Shown here piece after piece: positions 1 through 5,068 of a stretch of 5,068 nt of DNA (position 1 is the first letter of the stretch; the number at the start of each line of letters is the position of its first letter). A program made the translations under genes and the position numbers. The DNA lies in assembly GCA_029857875.1 (NCBI GenBank), contig JAOUGB010000220.1, positions 1 through 5,068 on the forward strand, in the 5' to 3' direction. This stretch comes from Desulfobacteraceae bacterium (GTDB lineage: Bacteria; Desulfobacterota; Desulfobacteria; Desulfobacterales; UBA11574). The notes under the pieces were generated by a model. The model was not told the DNA's origin, did no database searches, and was given only the letters and a program-made list of their open reading frames with translations.

Positions 1-123
<123 letters not shown>

Positions 124-137
124 TTATATTTTTCTAT

Positions 138-1031
138 TTAGCCTTTAAGCGCCTCGGCACCACCGACGATATCCATCAACTCCGCAGTAATTGCAGCCTG
201 TCGAGCCTTATTATATAACAGCGTGAGGTTTTCAATCATATCTTTACAGGCTTTGGTGGCATTGTCCATTGCTGCCATCCGGGCGGCGTGCTCGCTGGTG
301 GATGTTTCCAGCAATGCGCTGTATAACTGAACATAAACGTTCTTTGGCAGTAATTCGCCCAGCAGTTCCTGGGATGAAGGCTCACAAATATGTTCTGCAA
401 GATACTGTGTTTCTTCTTTTTCAATTTCTTGTTCGGCGGATTCTATGGGCAGTATCGGGAGCATCTGTTTTAGCACCGGCAATTGTCTGGCCATACTCAC
501 AAATTCAGCATAAACAATGTAGACCTCGTCATAGGTTTTATCCAAAAAACCGTTGATTAACTTCTGTCCGGCACTTGATGCAACGTTAAATCCAAAATTG
601 GCTCCGACGACTCCCAAATATTCGTCGACCCTTTCAACTTTATTTTTCCGGCACCAATCACGACCTTTTTTCCCGAAATTGGTAAATATGACCTCAATGC
701 CCTGCTCTTCCTTTTCTTTTTTGAACGCCTTGGCCTTTGATATCAGATTCGCATTGAAACCACCGCATAGACCGCGATCAGAGGTACACAAAACAATGTG
801 TACTTTTTCCACTTCCTCACGGACCTCCAGCAAGGGGTTTGTCTCCTCTCCGGCCTTCTCGGCAAGGCTTCCCAAAACTTCAGCAAACTTGCCAGAGTAA
901 GGTCGGAAACCCTCCATGCTAGCCTGAGCACCGCGCAACTTTGAAGCCGCAACCATGTTCATGGCCTTTGTAATCTGCTGAGTCTTTTTAACCGCCGATA
1001 TCTTTGTTTTAACATCTTTTAATGTCGCCAT
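138..1031 (-). CDS. atpG: ATP synthase F1 gamma subunit
   Basis: Gamma is the central rotor shaft of F1: its two long terminal helices turn inside the alpha3-beta3 hexamer and pass torque from the c-ring. The 297-residue product is of normal family length. The N-terminal helix shows the family pattern K-T-x-Q-I-T-K-A-M-x-M-V-A-A-S-K-L (residues 16-32). The Rossmann-like middle domain has S-D-R-G-L-C-G-G-F-N (84-93). The C-terminal helix carries the gamma signature ITAELMDIVGGAEAL (281-295), preceded by LLYNKARQAA. The ATG at 1031 gives the conserved M-A-T-L-K-D-V-K start and has an AAGGG at 1041-1045 with a nine-base spacer. It lies 89 bases after atpA and 41 bases before atpD; these are the two loosest joints in the operon. 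The gene is intact. Confidence 0.97.
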   Translation of the reverse strand: MATLKDVKTKISAVKKTQQITKAMNMVAASKLRGAQASMEGFRPYSGKFAEVLGSLAEKAGEETNPLLEVREEVEKVHIVLCTSDRGLCGGFNANLISKAKAFKKEKEEQGIEVIFTNFGKKGRDWCRKNKVERVDEYLGVVGANFGFNVASSAGQKLINGFLDKTYDEVYIVYAEFVSMARQLPVLKQMLPILPIESAEQEIEKEETQYLAEHICEPSSQELLGELLPKNVYVQLYSALLETSTSEHAARMAAMDNATKACKDMIENLTLLYNKARQAAITAELMDIVGGAEALKG

Positions 1032-1120
1032 AGACTTTAGCCCTTATTGCATCCTTATAGTTGAGGTTATTTACTCATTCTTTCATTTGAATATCCAACA
1101 CATAACCCCAAAAAAGCTAT

Positions 1121-2638
1121 TTATTTGATTGTGTCCTGAAATTCCGCATCATATGCCGTTAAAGCATCAGTCAGCTGTTTGTCTATATCTTCCGTAAACG
1201 CCAAGTTTTCTCTAAGCCCTTCGAATATCTGCGGATATCTGTCTTCAAGAAACGAGTAAAGTCCTGCCTCATACTTGGCAAGCACATCAACCGGGTATTT
1301 GTCAAGAAAGCCTCTGGTTCCGGCAAACAGGATCGACACCTGTTTTTCCATGGGCAGCGGTTGATACTGGGGCTGTTTTAAAATTTCCACCAGCCGTTCA
1401 CCACGGGTCAACTGTTGCTGTGTTGCCTTGTCAAGATCGCTTCCAAAAGCGGCAAACGCTTCAAGCTCTCGGTATTGGGCCATATCGAGCCGCAATGTAC
1501 CGGCCACCTGTTTCATGGCCTTCACCTGGGCGGAACCACCAACACGTGAAACAGACAGTCCCACATTGATCGCCGGTCGAACACCGGCAAAAAACAGGCC
1601 GGGTTCAAGGTATATCTGTCCGTCTGTAATGGAAATAACATTGGTGGGAATATAAGCGGAAACGTCACCAGCCTGGGTTTCAATAATCGGAAGTGCGGTC
1701 AAGGATCCGGCGCCAAGTTCATCGTTCAGTTTTGAAGCCCGTTCGAGCAGGCGAGAGTGATTGTAGAAAATGTCGCCCGGATACGCCTCGCGTCCCGGCG
1801 GACGTCTCAATAGGAGAGAAACCTGGCGATAGGCTGCAGCCTGTTTGGACAAATCGTCATAGATAATCAGGGCATGCATTTTTTTATCCCGGAAATATTC
1901 ACCCATGGCACAACCGGCATAGGGAGCGACATACTGCAACGTGGCGGGATCACTGGCACATGCCGCTACAATGGTAGTGTATTCCATGGCGCCATGTTTT
2001 TCCAGAATCGCATGGACCTGAGCCACCGTCGATTTTTTCTGACCACACGCCACATAGATACAGTAAATGTCCGTATCCTTCTGAGCAAGAATGGCATCAA
2101 CAGCAACGGCTGTTTTGCCGATCTGACGGTCACCGATAATCAGTTCGCGCTGCCCGCGTCCAACGGGGGTCATGGCATCGATGGCCTTTAGACCGGTATA
2201 ACACGGTTCATGCACGCTTTTACGGGCAATAACCCCTGGTGCCACCATCTCTACCCTTCTGGACTCTTTGGCCTCGATAGGTCCTTTACCGTCCAAGGGT
2301 TCGCCAACCGCCGAAACCACTCTGCCCAGCACGGCTTCACCCACTGGAACCTGGGCGATTCTGCGCGTTCGCTTGACAATATCTCCCTCTTTGATGTGAA
2401 TGTCCTCGCCCATAATGGCGACACCCACATTATCTTCTTCGAGGTTCAGCACAAGACCGAGAATGCCGCCCGGAAATTCAACGAGTTCCAGTGCCATGAC
2501 TTTCTCCAGGCCGTATACCCTGGCGATACCGTCACCCACCGACAAGACCGTCCCGGTTTCACTTAACTCAATTTTCTTGTCGTAATCCGTAATCTGCTCT
2601 TTAATGATCTGACTTATTTCTTCAGCTCTTAATTCCAT
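1121..2638 (-). CDS. atpA: ATP synthase F1 alpha subunit
   Basis: Alpha forms the F1 hexamer with beta and holds the non-catalytic nucleotide sites. The 505-residue product is full length for the family. An N-terminal helix (about 1-25, contacting delta) is followed by the beta-barrel domain (about 27-93). The P-loop GDRQIGKT sits at 169-176 and the Walker B stretch ALIIYDDLS at 256-264. The [15 protein letters not shown] segment is at 276-289, and the alpha/beta signature [10 protein letters not shown] at 355-364, followed by the arginine (R365) that reaches into the neighbouring beta site. The P-loop has Ile where Thr is common (GDRQTGKT), but the GxxxxGKT pattern is kept. The ATG at 2638 shares one base with the atpH stop (TAATG), so coupled translation is likely. 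Its own binding site is only fair: GAGAG six or seven bases upstream, with AAGGGG farther back. Confidence 0.98.
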   Translation of the reverse strand: MELRAEEISQIIKEQITDYDKKIELSETGTVLSVGDGIARVYGLEKVMALELVEFPGGILGLVLNLEEDNVGVAIMGEDIHIKEGDIVKRTRRIAQVPVGEAVLGRVVSAVGEPLDGKGPIEAKESRRVEMVAPGVIARKSVHEPCYTGLKAIDAMTPVGRGQRELIIGDRQIGKTAVAVDAILAQKDTDIYCIYVACGQKKSTVAQVHAILEKHGAMEYTTIVAACASDPATLQYVAPYAGCAMGEYFRDKKMHALIIYDDLSKQAAAYRQVSLLLRRPPGREAYPGDIFYNHSRLLERASKLNDELGAGSLTALPIIETQAGDVSAYIPTNVISITDGQIYLEPGLFFAGVRPAINVGLSVSRVGGSAQVKAMKQVAGTLRLDMAQYRELEAFAAFGSDLDKATQQQLTRGERLVEILKQPQYQPLPMEKQVSILFAGTRGFLDKYPVDVLAKYEAGLYSFLEDRYPQIFEGLRENLAFTEDIDKQLTDALTAYDAEFQDTIK

Positions 2639-3189
2639 TATATACTCTCGCCCCTTTTTAATGATTCTCTCATGTTGAGTAATTGTGATTTGATACTACC
2701 GTCCAGAACCAGATCTCCTATTCTTGAAACAATCCCCCCGATAAGGCTGGGATCCTGTTCCACTTGCAGGATAATATCTTTACCTGTCCTTTTCGACAGA
2801 GTTGTACGGATCTTTTCAACGATCTCGGAGGGAAGTTCTGAAGCCGAGACCAAACTGGCCCGTAAAACACCTTTAAGCTCGTCTGCCAGTTTCTGATAAA
2901 AATCATTGATAACACTTAAAAATTCGAAACGACCTTTGTCAAACACTAACAGCAGAAAAGATGCAACGATTTTTGAGATACCCACTTTATCAATAACTGC
3001 CTCTAAAACGTTTTTACGACCCGAGGCACCATAAAGGGGATTGCAAATCGCCTGTTCAAGCTCTTTTTCTTTGGCCATCAGTTTGACAAATCCATCAAGT
3101 TCATCCCTGTAGGTTTCAGCTTGACCGTCCTCTTTACCGATAATCAAAAGTGCCTTGGCATATCGCCGTGCTATGGTTAAATTTTTCAC
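2638..3189 (-). CDS. atpH: ATP synthase F1 delta subunit (OSCP type)
   Basis: Delta sits on top of F1 and ties the alpha N-termini to the b/b' stalk so that the hexamer does not spin with gamma. The 183-residue product is of normal size. It opens with the helical-domain pattern A-R-R-Y-A-K-A-L-L (7-15) and has C-N-P-L-Y-G (49-54) before helix 4. It ends with the delta signature region [20 protein letters not shown] (146-165). The start codon is GTG (3189-3187), not ATG; no in-frame alternative lies near, and the conserved N-terminus begins only a few residues in. The GTG overlaps the atpF stop by one base (TAGTG), with a modest AAGGTGG just upstream inside atpF, so translation is probably coupled to atpF. 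Confidence 0.96.
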   Translation of the reverse strand: MKNLTIARRYAKALLIIGKEDGQAETYRDELDGFVKLMAKEKELEQAICNPLYGASGRKNVLEAVIDKVGISKIVASFLLLVFDKGRFEFLSVINDFYQKLADELKGVLRASLVSASELPSEIVEKIRTTLSKRTGKDIILQVEQDPSLIGGIVSRIGDLVLDGSIKSQLLNMRESLKRGESI

Positions 3190-3812
3190 TATGCCACCAC
3201 CTTATCTAAATATTCATCCACCAGCTTTTCCTGGTCTTTGGCCGTAATTTTATTTTTTAGGATTTCTTCTGATTTTTGTAGCGCCTTTTCCAGTATCTCT
3301 CGCTGAAGCTCTAATTTGGCCTGTTTGAACTCATGATCGATGTTTCGACGGGCTTGTTCCTCCAATTTTTCAGCGGCTTTTTTCGCTTCATCGATGATTC
3401 TGGCTTTGGCCTCATTGCCTTGCCGGATATAATCTTCGATGAGTTTTTCAGTTTCCTGTTCCAGGCTGGAAAATTTTTCGGTGTATTCCGCCAGCTGTTT
3501 CTCAGCCGCTTGTTTCTTTTCTTCAAGTTCGCTGAGTTGTTCTTTGATCCCGCTAATTCTTGAATTTAGTGCCTGGGATGCCGGCTTTCGCACGAGAAGG
3601 AAAAGACCGATGGCCAAAACTCCAAAATTCATTACCTTGTAAGTGTCCGTCGCCAGCCATCCTTTTGACTTGCTCTCACCTTCCGACGAGGCCAAAGACA
3701 CTCCGATAAGACAGAAGAAAAGCATCGTCATTATAACCATCATGATCGATCCTTTTTTAAAGATCAGTCGCTTTAGGTTATTTTTAGGCCATTTTTTACA
3801 ATTCAGGTTCAT
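3189..3812 (-). CDS. atpF: ATP synthase F0 b subunit with N-terminal signal-like segment
   Basis: The b subunit is half of the peripheral stalk and anchors F1 to subunit a in the membrane. From the ATG at 3812 the product has 207 residues. It has a basic N-terminus (1-23, rich in Lys/Arg), a hydrophobic run at about 24-40 ending SLA-SS like a signal-peptidase site, and a short polar stretch. A membrane helix follows at about 58-75 (YKVMNFGVLAIGLFLLV), then R-K-P, and a long charged coiled coil from about 80 to the end. The 3812 ATG overlaps the atpX stop (TAATG) and has a strong GGGGAGG at 3821-3827. A second candidate start at 3743 (184 residues) also has a well-spaced AAGGA, but would lack the basic region before the hydrophobic run; I therefore prefer the long form. 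The family is certain, the start less so. Confidence 0.9.
   Translation of the reverse strand: MNLNCKKWPKNNLKRLIFKKGSIMMVIMTMLFFCLIGVSLASSEGESKSKGWLATDTYKVMNFGVLAIGLFLLVRKPASQALNSRISGIKEQLSELEEKKQAAEKQLAEYTEKFSSLEQETEKLIEDYIRQGNEAKARIIDEAKKAAEKLEEQARRNIDHEFKQAKLELQREILEKALQKSEEILKNKITAKDQEKLVDEYLDKVVA
3750..3754 (-). promoter_or_regulatory. Internal ribosome binding site within atpF, possible second start
   Basis: AAGGA stands six bases ahead of ATG ATG (3743-3738), in frame with atpF, codons 24 and 25. This spacing is ideal. It could drive a shorter b subunit or be chance within the long form. The competing upstream site GGGGAGG (3821-3827) is stronger but also encodes the last residues of atpX. 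Confidence 0.4.
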
Positions 3813-4339
3813 TAAACAGCCCTCCCCAAAATTTTTTCACTTATGGCATTTGCAAAAGTATCAATCTCTTTATATAGAGATACTCGAACATTCTGTGCAT
3901 CCTTTGCGACCTTTTCGCGAACTTCCGCAAGATTTGCCTGAGCCTTTTGATTAATTTGTTCTATGATCTTTTTTTCTTCCTCAGCCGCCTCTTTTAACAA
4001 GACTTCTTTTTCATTTAATCCCCTGGCCCTGGCATCTTTTATACCTGAAATAAATGCCTCATCTTTCCCCACCGCGTCTTCATTCAGCTTTTCGACATTC
4101 TGCTCAAGACTTGTAATTTTTTCCTTTCTATCAATGAGTATTTTTCGAATCGGCCGGTATAAAATGATGTTGAGTACCCATATGATAATGAGAAAATTGG
4201 CGATTTGTACAAAGAGCGATATATCTGGCATAACCGATATTGCCGCGCCGAAAGCTACCCCTGCAAACGACACCAAGGATAGTGATAAAAACAAGATGAA
4301 AACAATATAATTTTTCAGGTTTAAACCGGAAATTTTCAT
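3812..4339 (-). CDS. atpX: ATP synthase F0 b' subunit (second stalk subunit)
   Basis: b' pairs with b in the peripheral stalk of ATP synthases that use two different stalk subunits. The chosen ATG at 4339 gives 175 residues. There is a hydrophobic signal-like segment (about 11-32, ending VAFGAA), then a second membrane helix (about 38-60, SLFVQIANFLIIIWVLNIIL), the Y-R-P-I-R-K-I-L turn typical of b-type subunits (61-68), and a charged coiled coil to the end. An open frame extends to a TTG at 4369 and an ATG at 4354, but GGAGG at 4348-4352 lies eight bases before 4339, and that site overlaps the 4354 codon, so 4339 is favoured. It is the first gene after the promoter at 4432-4460, and its stop shares a base with the atpF start. 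Calling it b' rather than b rests mainly on order and on its likeness to b' of split operons. Confidence 0.9.
   Translation of the reverse strand: MKISGLNLKNYIVFILFLSLSLVSFAGVAFGAAISVMPDISLFVQIANFLIIIWVLNIILYRPIRKILIDRKEKITSLEQNVEKLNEDAVGKDEAFISGIKDARARGLNEKEVLLKEAAEEEKKIIEQINQKAQANLAEVREKVAKDAQNVRVSLYKEIDTFANAISEKILGRAV
3821..3827 (-). promoter_or_regulatory. Ribosome binding site of atpF (long form)
   Basis: The minus strand reads GGGGAGG, with eight bases between GGAGG and the ATG at 3812. It lies within the final codons of atpX (G-R-A-V-stop), so part of its sequence is fixed by that reading frame. It supports the 207-residue start. Confidence 0.65.
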
Positions 4340-4347
4340 ATAAAGAT

Positions 4348-4352
4348 CCTCC
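4348..4352 (-). promoter_or_regulatory. Ribosome binding site that fixes the atpX start
   Basis: GGAGG with an eight-base spacer to the ATG at 4339-4337. The longer readings from TTG 4369 or ATG 4354 have no comparable site upstream, so this motif decides the start. Confidence 0.8.
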
Positions 4353-4372
4353 ATCGCTGAAACCTGCAATCC

Positions 4373-4397
4373 AATTTTTTAAATGAATTTTTTAAAT
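4373..4397. repeat. Perfect 12-bp direct repeat in the atp leader
   Basis: AATTTTTTAAAT occurs twice, at 4373-4384 and 4386-4397, separated by a single G (period 13). Both copies lie between the predicted promoter and atpX, so they would be transcribed as an A/U-rich leader about 30-55 bases into the mRNA. Whether this is functional or just low-complexity AT-rich DNA cannot be told from one sequence. Confidence 0.75.
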
Positions 4398-4431
4398 AGA
4401 ATTCTGTCCACTTACGTTTTTAACTCGGCGG

Positions 4432-4460
4432 TCTATAACATCAGCCAAAAATGTTGTCAA
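4432..4460 (-). promoter_or_regulatory. Predicted sigma70 promoter of the ATP synthase operon
   Basis: On the minus strand a perfect -35 box TTGACA (4460-4455) is followed by a 17-base spacer and TATAGA (4437-4432), which matches the -10 consensus at four of six positions. Just upstream is an A/T-rich tract with nine consecutive A residues (about 4463-4480), resembling an UP element. Transcription would start near 4425, leaving a leader of about 85 bases before atpX. The position, between bactofilin and the first atp gene, is what an operon promoter should have. No convincing terminator separates bactofilin from it, so some read-through is possible. Confidence 0.65.
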
Positions 4461-4541
4461 AGGTTTTTTTTTAATTTTCGTCAGGCTTTTAGGGGGAAAG
4501 AAAATTTTTCATATAATCTGTATCCGCTACAATAAAATTGT

Positions 4542-4883
4542 TCACACTTTCATGGAACAATTTCCATTAAATATGACTCCGGATTTAATGAGAACTGCCG
4601 GAGACTGAATGTCTCCTTCAATACGCCCCGGCGGATAAACTTCTACTCTTTTTCCGGCATTGATCTTACCGTTTACCCTGCCCATTATGATGACAACGTT
4701 AACCATGATCTCCCCATTTACAGTAGCCGTCTCTCCGATGATCAGCTTGCCGTCAGCGCTATAAATTTTTCCAACAACATTCCCCTCCAGCCGAACCGTA
4801 TTTTCGAACTCGACGGTCCCTTCGATGGTGGTACCCGGTCCAAGCAACATGGTTATAGTGTCGAATTTTTTTGTTTTTATCAT
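4542..4883 (-). CDS. Bactofilin family protein (polymer-forming cytoskeletal protein)
   Basis: Bactofilins polymerise without nucleotide into filaments, often membrane-associated, that act as scaffolds for cell-shape or polar functions. The 113-residue product is a compact family member, almost all of it the bactofilin domain. A short basic N-terminus (MIKTKK) leads into G-P-G-T-T-I-E-G (15-22). Short beta-strand repeats follow with recurring hydrophobic-x-G turns: R-L-E-G-N-V-V-G-K-I (31-40), K-L-I-I-G-E-T-A-T-V-N-G-E-I (46-59), G-R-V-N-G-K-I (68-74) and G-R-I-E-G-D-I (86-92). It ends with the familiar F-N-G-x-C-S-M motif (105-111). These form the right-handed beta-helix of the family. The ATG at 4883 has G-rich GGGGGAG immediately upstream. 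The lack of a long disordered tail is common in small bactofilins. Its partner and cellular role are unknown; adjacency to ATP synthase genes does not show a link in function. Confidence 0.93.
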   Translation of the reverse strand: MIKTKKFDTITMLLGPGTTIEGTVEFENTVRLEGNVVGKIYSADGKLIIGETATVNGEIMVNVVIIMGRVNGKINAGKRVEVYPPGRIEGDIQSPAVLIKSGVIFNGNCSMKV

Positions 4884-4915
4884 ACTCTCCCCCGAGTTAT
4901 AAAATAACAGAATAG

Positions 4916-4963
4916 AACTTGGTACATGTATTCTTAAATACGGTAACGTATTTATAACTTGGT
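4916..4963. repeat. Direct repeat AACTTGGT flanking the inverted repeat
   Basis: AACTTGGT occurs at 4916-4923 and at 4956-4963, exactly 40 bases apart, on either side of the 4935-4954 inverted repeat. Forty bases is close to four helical turns, so the two copies would face the same side of the DNA. It could be a pair of protein-binding sites; eight-base repeats in AT-rich DNA can also arise by chance. Confidence 0.4.
4935..4954. repeat. Perfect 8-bp inverted repeat with 4-base loop upstream of bactofilin
   Basis: TAAATACG (4935-4942) and CGTATTTA (4947-4954) are perfect reverse complements around GTAA. It could be an operator for a dimeric regulator or an RNA hairpin; transcribed from the plus strand, the loop would be a GNRA-type GUAA. 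It lies 52 bases before the bactofilin start, in the likely promoter or leader region. There is no T-run after it on either strand, so it does not look like an intrinsic terminator. Confidence 0.7.
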
Positions 4964-4969
4964 TTATTC

Positions 4970-4975
4970 ATTATA
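4970..4975 (-). promoter_or_regulatory. Candidate -10 box for bactofilin
   Basis: A perfect TATAAT lies on the minus strand 87 bases before the bactofilin start. No good -35 box is found at 16-18 bases: the best match, TTTACA (4993-4988), is only 12 bases away. The call rests on the -10 box and its position alone and is weak. Confidence 0.3.
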
Positions 4976-4982
4976 TTCACGC

Positions 4983-5027
4983 AAAAGTGTAAAGTGCCTA
5001 AAGTGAACTAAAGTGCCTAAAGTTAAG
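4983..5027. repeat. Cluster of TAAAGTG heptamers with two 19-bp tandem units
   Basis: The 15-base string TAAAGTGCCTAAAGT occurs at 4990-5004 and 5009-5023, giving two tandem units of 19 bases (4990-5008 and 5009-5027) that differ only in the last four. Within them TAAAGTG or TAAAGT recurs at 4990, 4999, 5009 and 5018, a spacing of 9, 10 and 9 bases, and a related AAAAGTG stands at 4983. The cluster lies in non-coding DNA just upstream of the candidate bactofilin -10 box. It may be a set of binding sites or a copy of a dispersed genomic repeat. Confidence 0.75.
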
Positions 5028-5034
5028 GTATTCT

Positions 5035-5056
5035 ATCAATTTTAATTATAATTGAT
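5035..5056. repeat. AT-rich 7-bp inverted repeat near the right edge
   Basis: ATCAATT (5035-5041) and AATTGAT (5050-5056) are reverse complements around an 8-base AT-only loop. It may belong to the 3' end of whatever gene lies upstream, but it lacks the GC-rich stem of a standard terminator. Confidence 0.35.
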
Positions 5057-5068
5057 CGCGCTGAAAGC

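Noticed and set aside
1032..1120. Terminator, promoter or small gene between atpA and atpG
   Set aside because: The 89 bases show no stable hairpin, no paired -35/-10 boxes and no small open frame with a binding site; it looks like a plain spacer.
2210..2566. Open frame of 118 codons on the plus strand opposite atpA
   Set aside because: It lies wholly antisense to strongly conserved alpha-subunit sequence, has no recognisable domain, and other plus-strand open frames in the window (for example 553-900 and 3963-4310) look the same: shadows of real genes.
4340..4369. Longer atpX reading from TTG at 4369 or ATG at 4354
   Set aside because: Neither has a ribosome binding site, and the GGAGG at 4348-4352 fits the ATG at 4339; the extra ten residues look like translated leader.
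4529..4541. Terminator just after the bactofilin stop
   Set aside because: ACAAT/ATTGT around three bases is a 5-bp AT-rich stem with no following T-run on the minus strand; too weak for an intrinsic terminator.
4981..5000. Sigma54-type promoter from GGCAC and TTGC on the minus strand
   Set aside because: The GG and GC elements are 14 bases apart rather than the 10 this promoter class needs.
4990..5027. Short CRISPR-like array
   Set aside because: Only two 19-base units without unique spacers; the unit is internally repetitive and too short for a CRISPR repeat.
5043..5068. 3' end of an upstream minus-strand gene
   Set aside because: All three minus-strand frames entering from the right edge reach a stop within about 15 codons, and none gives a recognisable C-terminus; the fragment is too short to call.

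Overview
The window carries most of an F-type ATP synthase operon, all on the minus strand and so read from high to low coordinates. In transcription order it holds a small bactofilin gene, a gap of about 200 bases with a good sigma70-type promoter, atpX (b' subunit), atpF (b), atpH (delta), atpA (alpha), atpG (gamma), and the first 32 codons of atpD (beta), which runs off the left edge.

The layout suggests a Gram-negative bacterium of the Desulfobacterota (former Deltaproteobacteria), possibly a sulfate-reducer-type lineage. Three things point there: a b'/b pair directly ahead of delta-alpha-gamma-beta, a bactofilin gene just upstream, and no a- or c-subunit gene (atpB, atpE) ahead of b'. 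This placement rests on remembered gene order and protein style, not on a database search.

Region by region: 1-96 is the 5' end of atpD. 97-137 is a short gap with a strong ribosome binding site. 138-1031 is atpG. 1032-1120 is a featureless 89-base gap. 1121-4339 is a tightly packed block of atpA, atpH, atpF and atpX, in which each stop codon shares one base with the next start (TAATG, TAGTG, TAATG). 4340-4541 is the operon leader and promoter, including a perfect 12-bp direct repeat. 4542-4883 is the bactofilin gene. 4884-5068 is non-coding DNA with a hairpin-capable inverted repeat, direct repeats and a small cluster of TAAAGTG heptamers.

Alpha and beta form the catalytic hexamer, gamma is the rotor shaft, delta caps the hexamer and holds the stator, and b plus b' form the peripheral stalk that spans the membrane. 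The proton (or sodium) path made by subunits a and c must be encoded elsewhere. Bactofilin is a cytoskeletal polymer with no known role in ATP synthesis, so its position is probably inherited gene order.

I found no convincing undescribed system. The items most worth a second look are the repeats and inverted repeat upstream of bactofilin, the duplicated AT-rich leader element, and the two competing starts of atpF.
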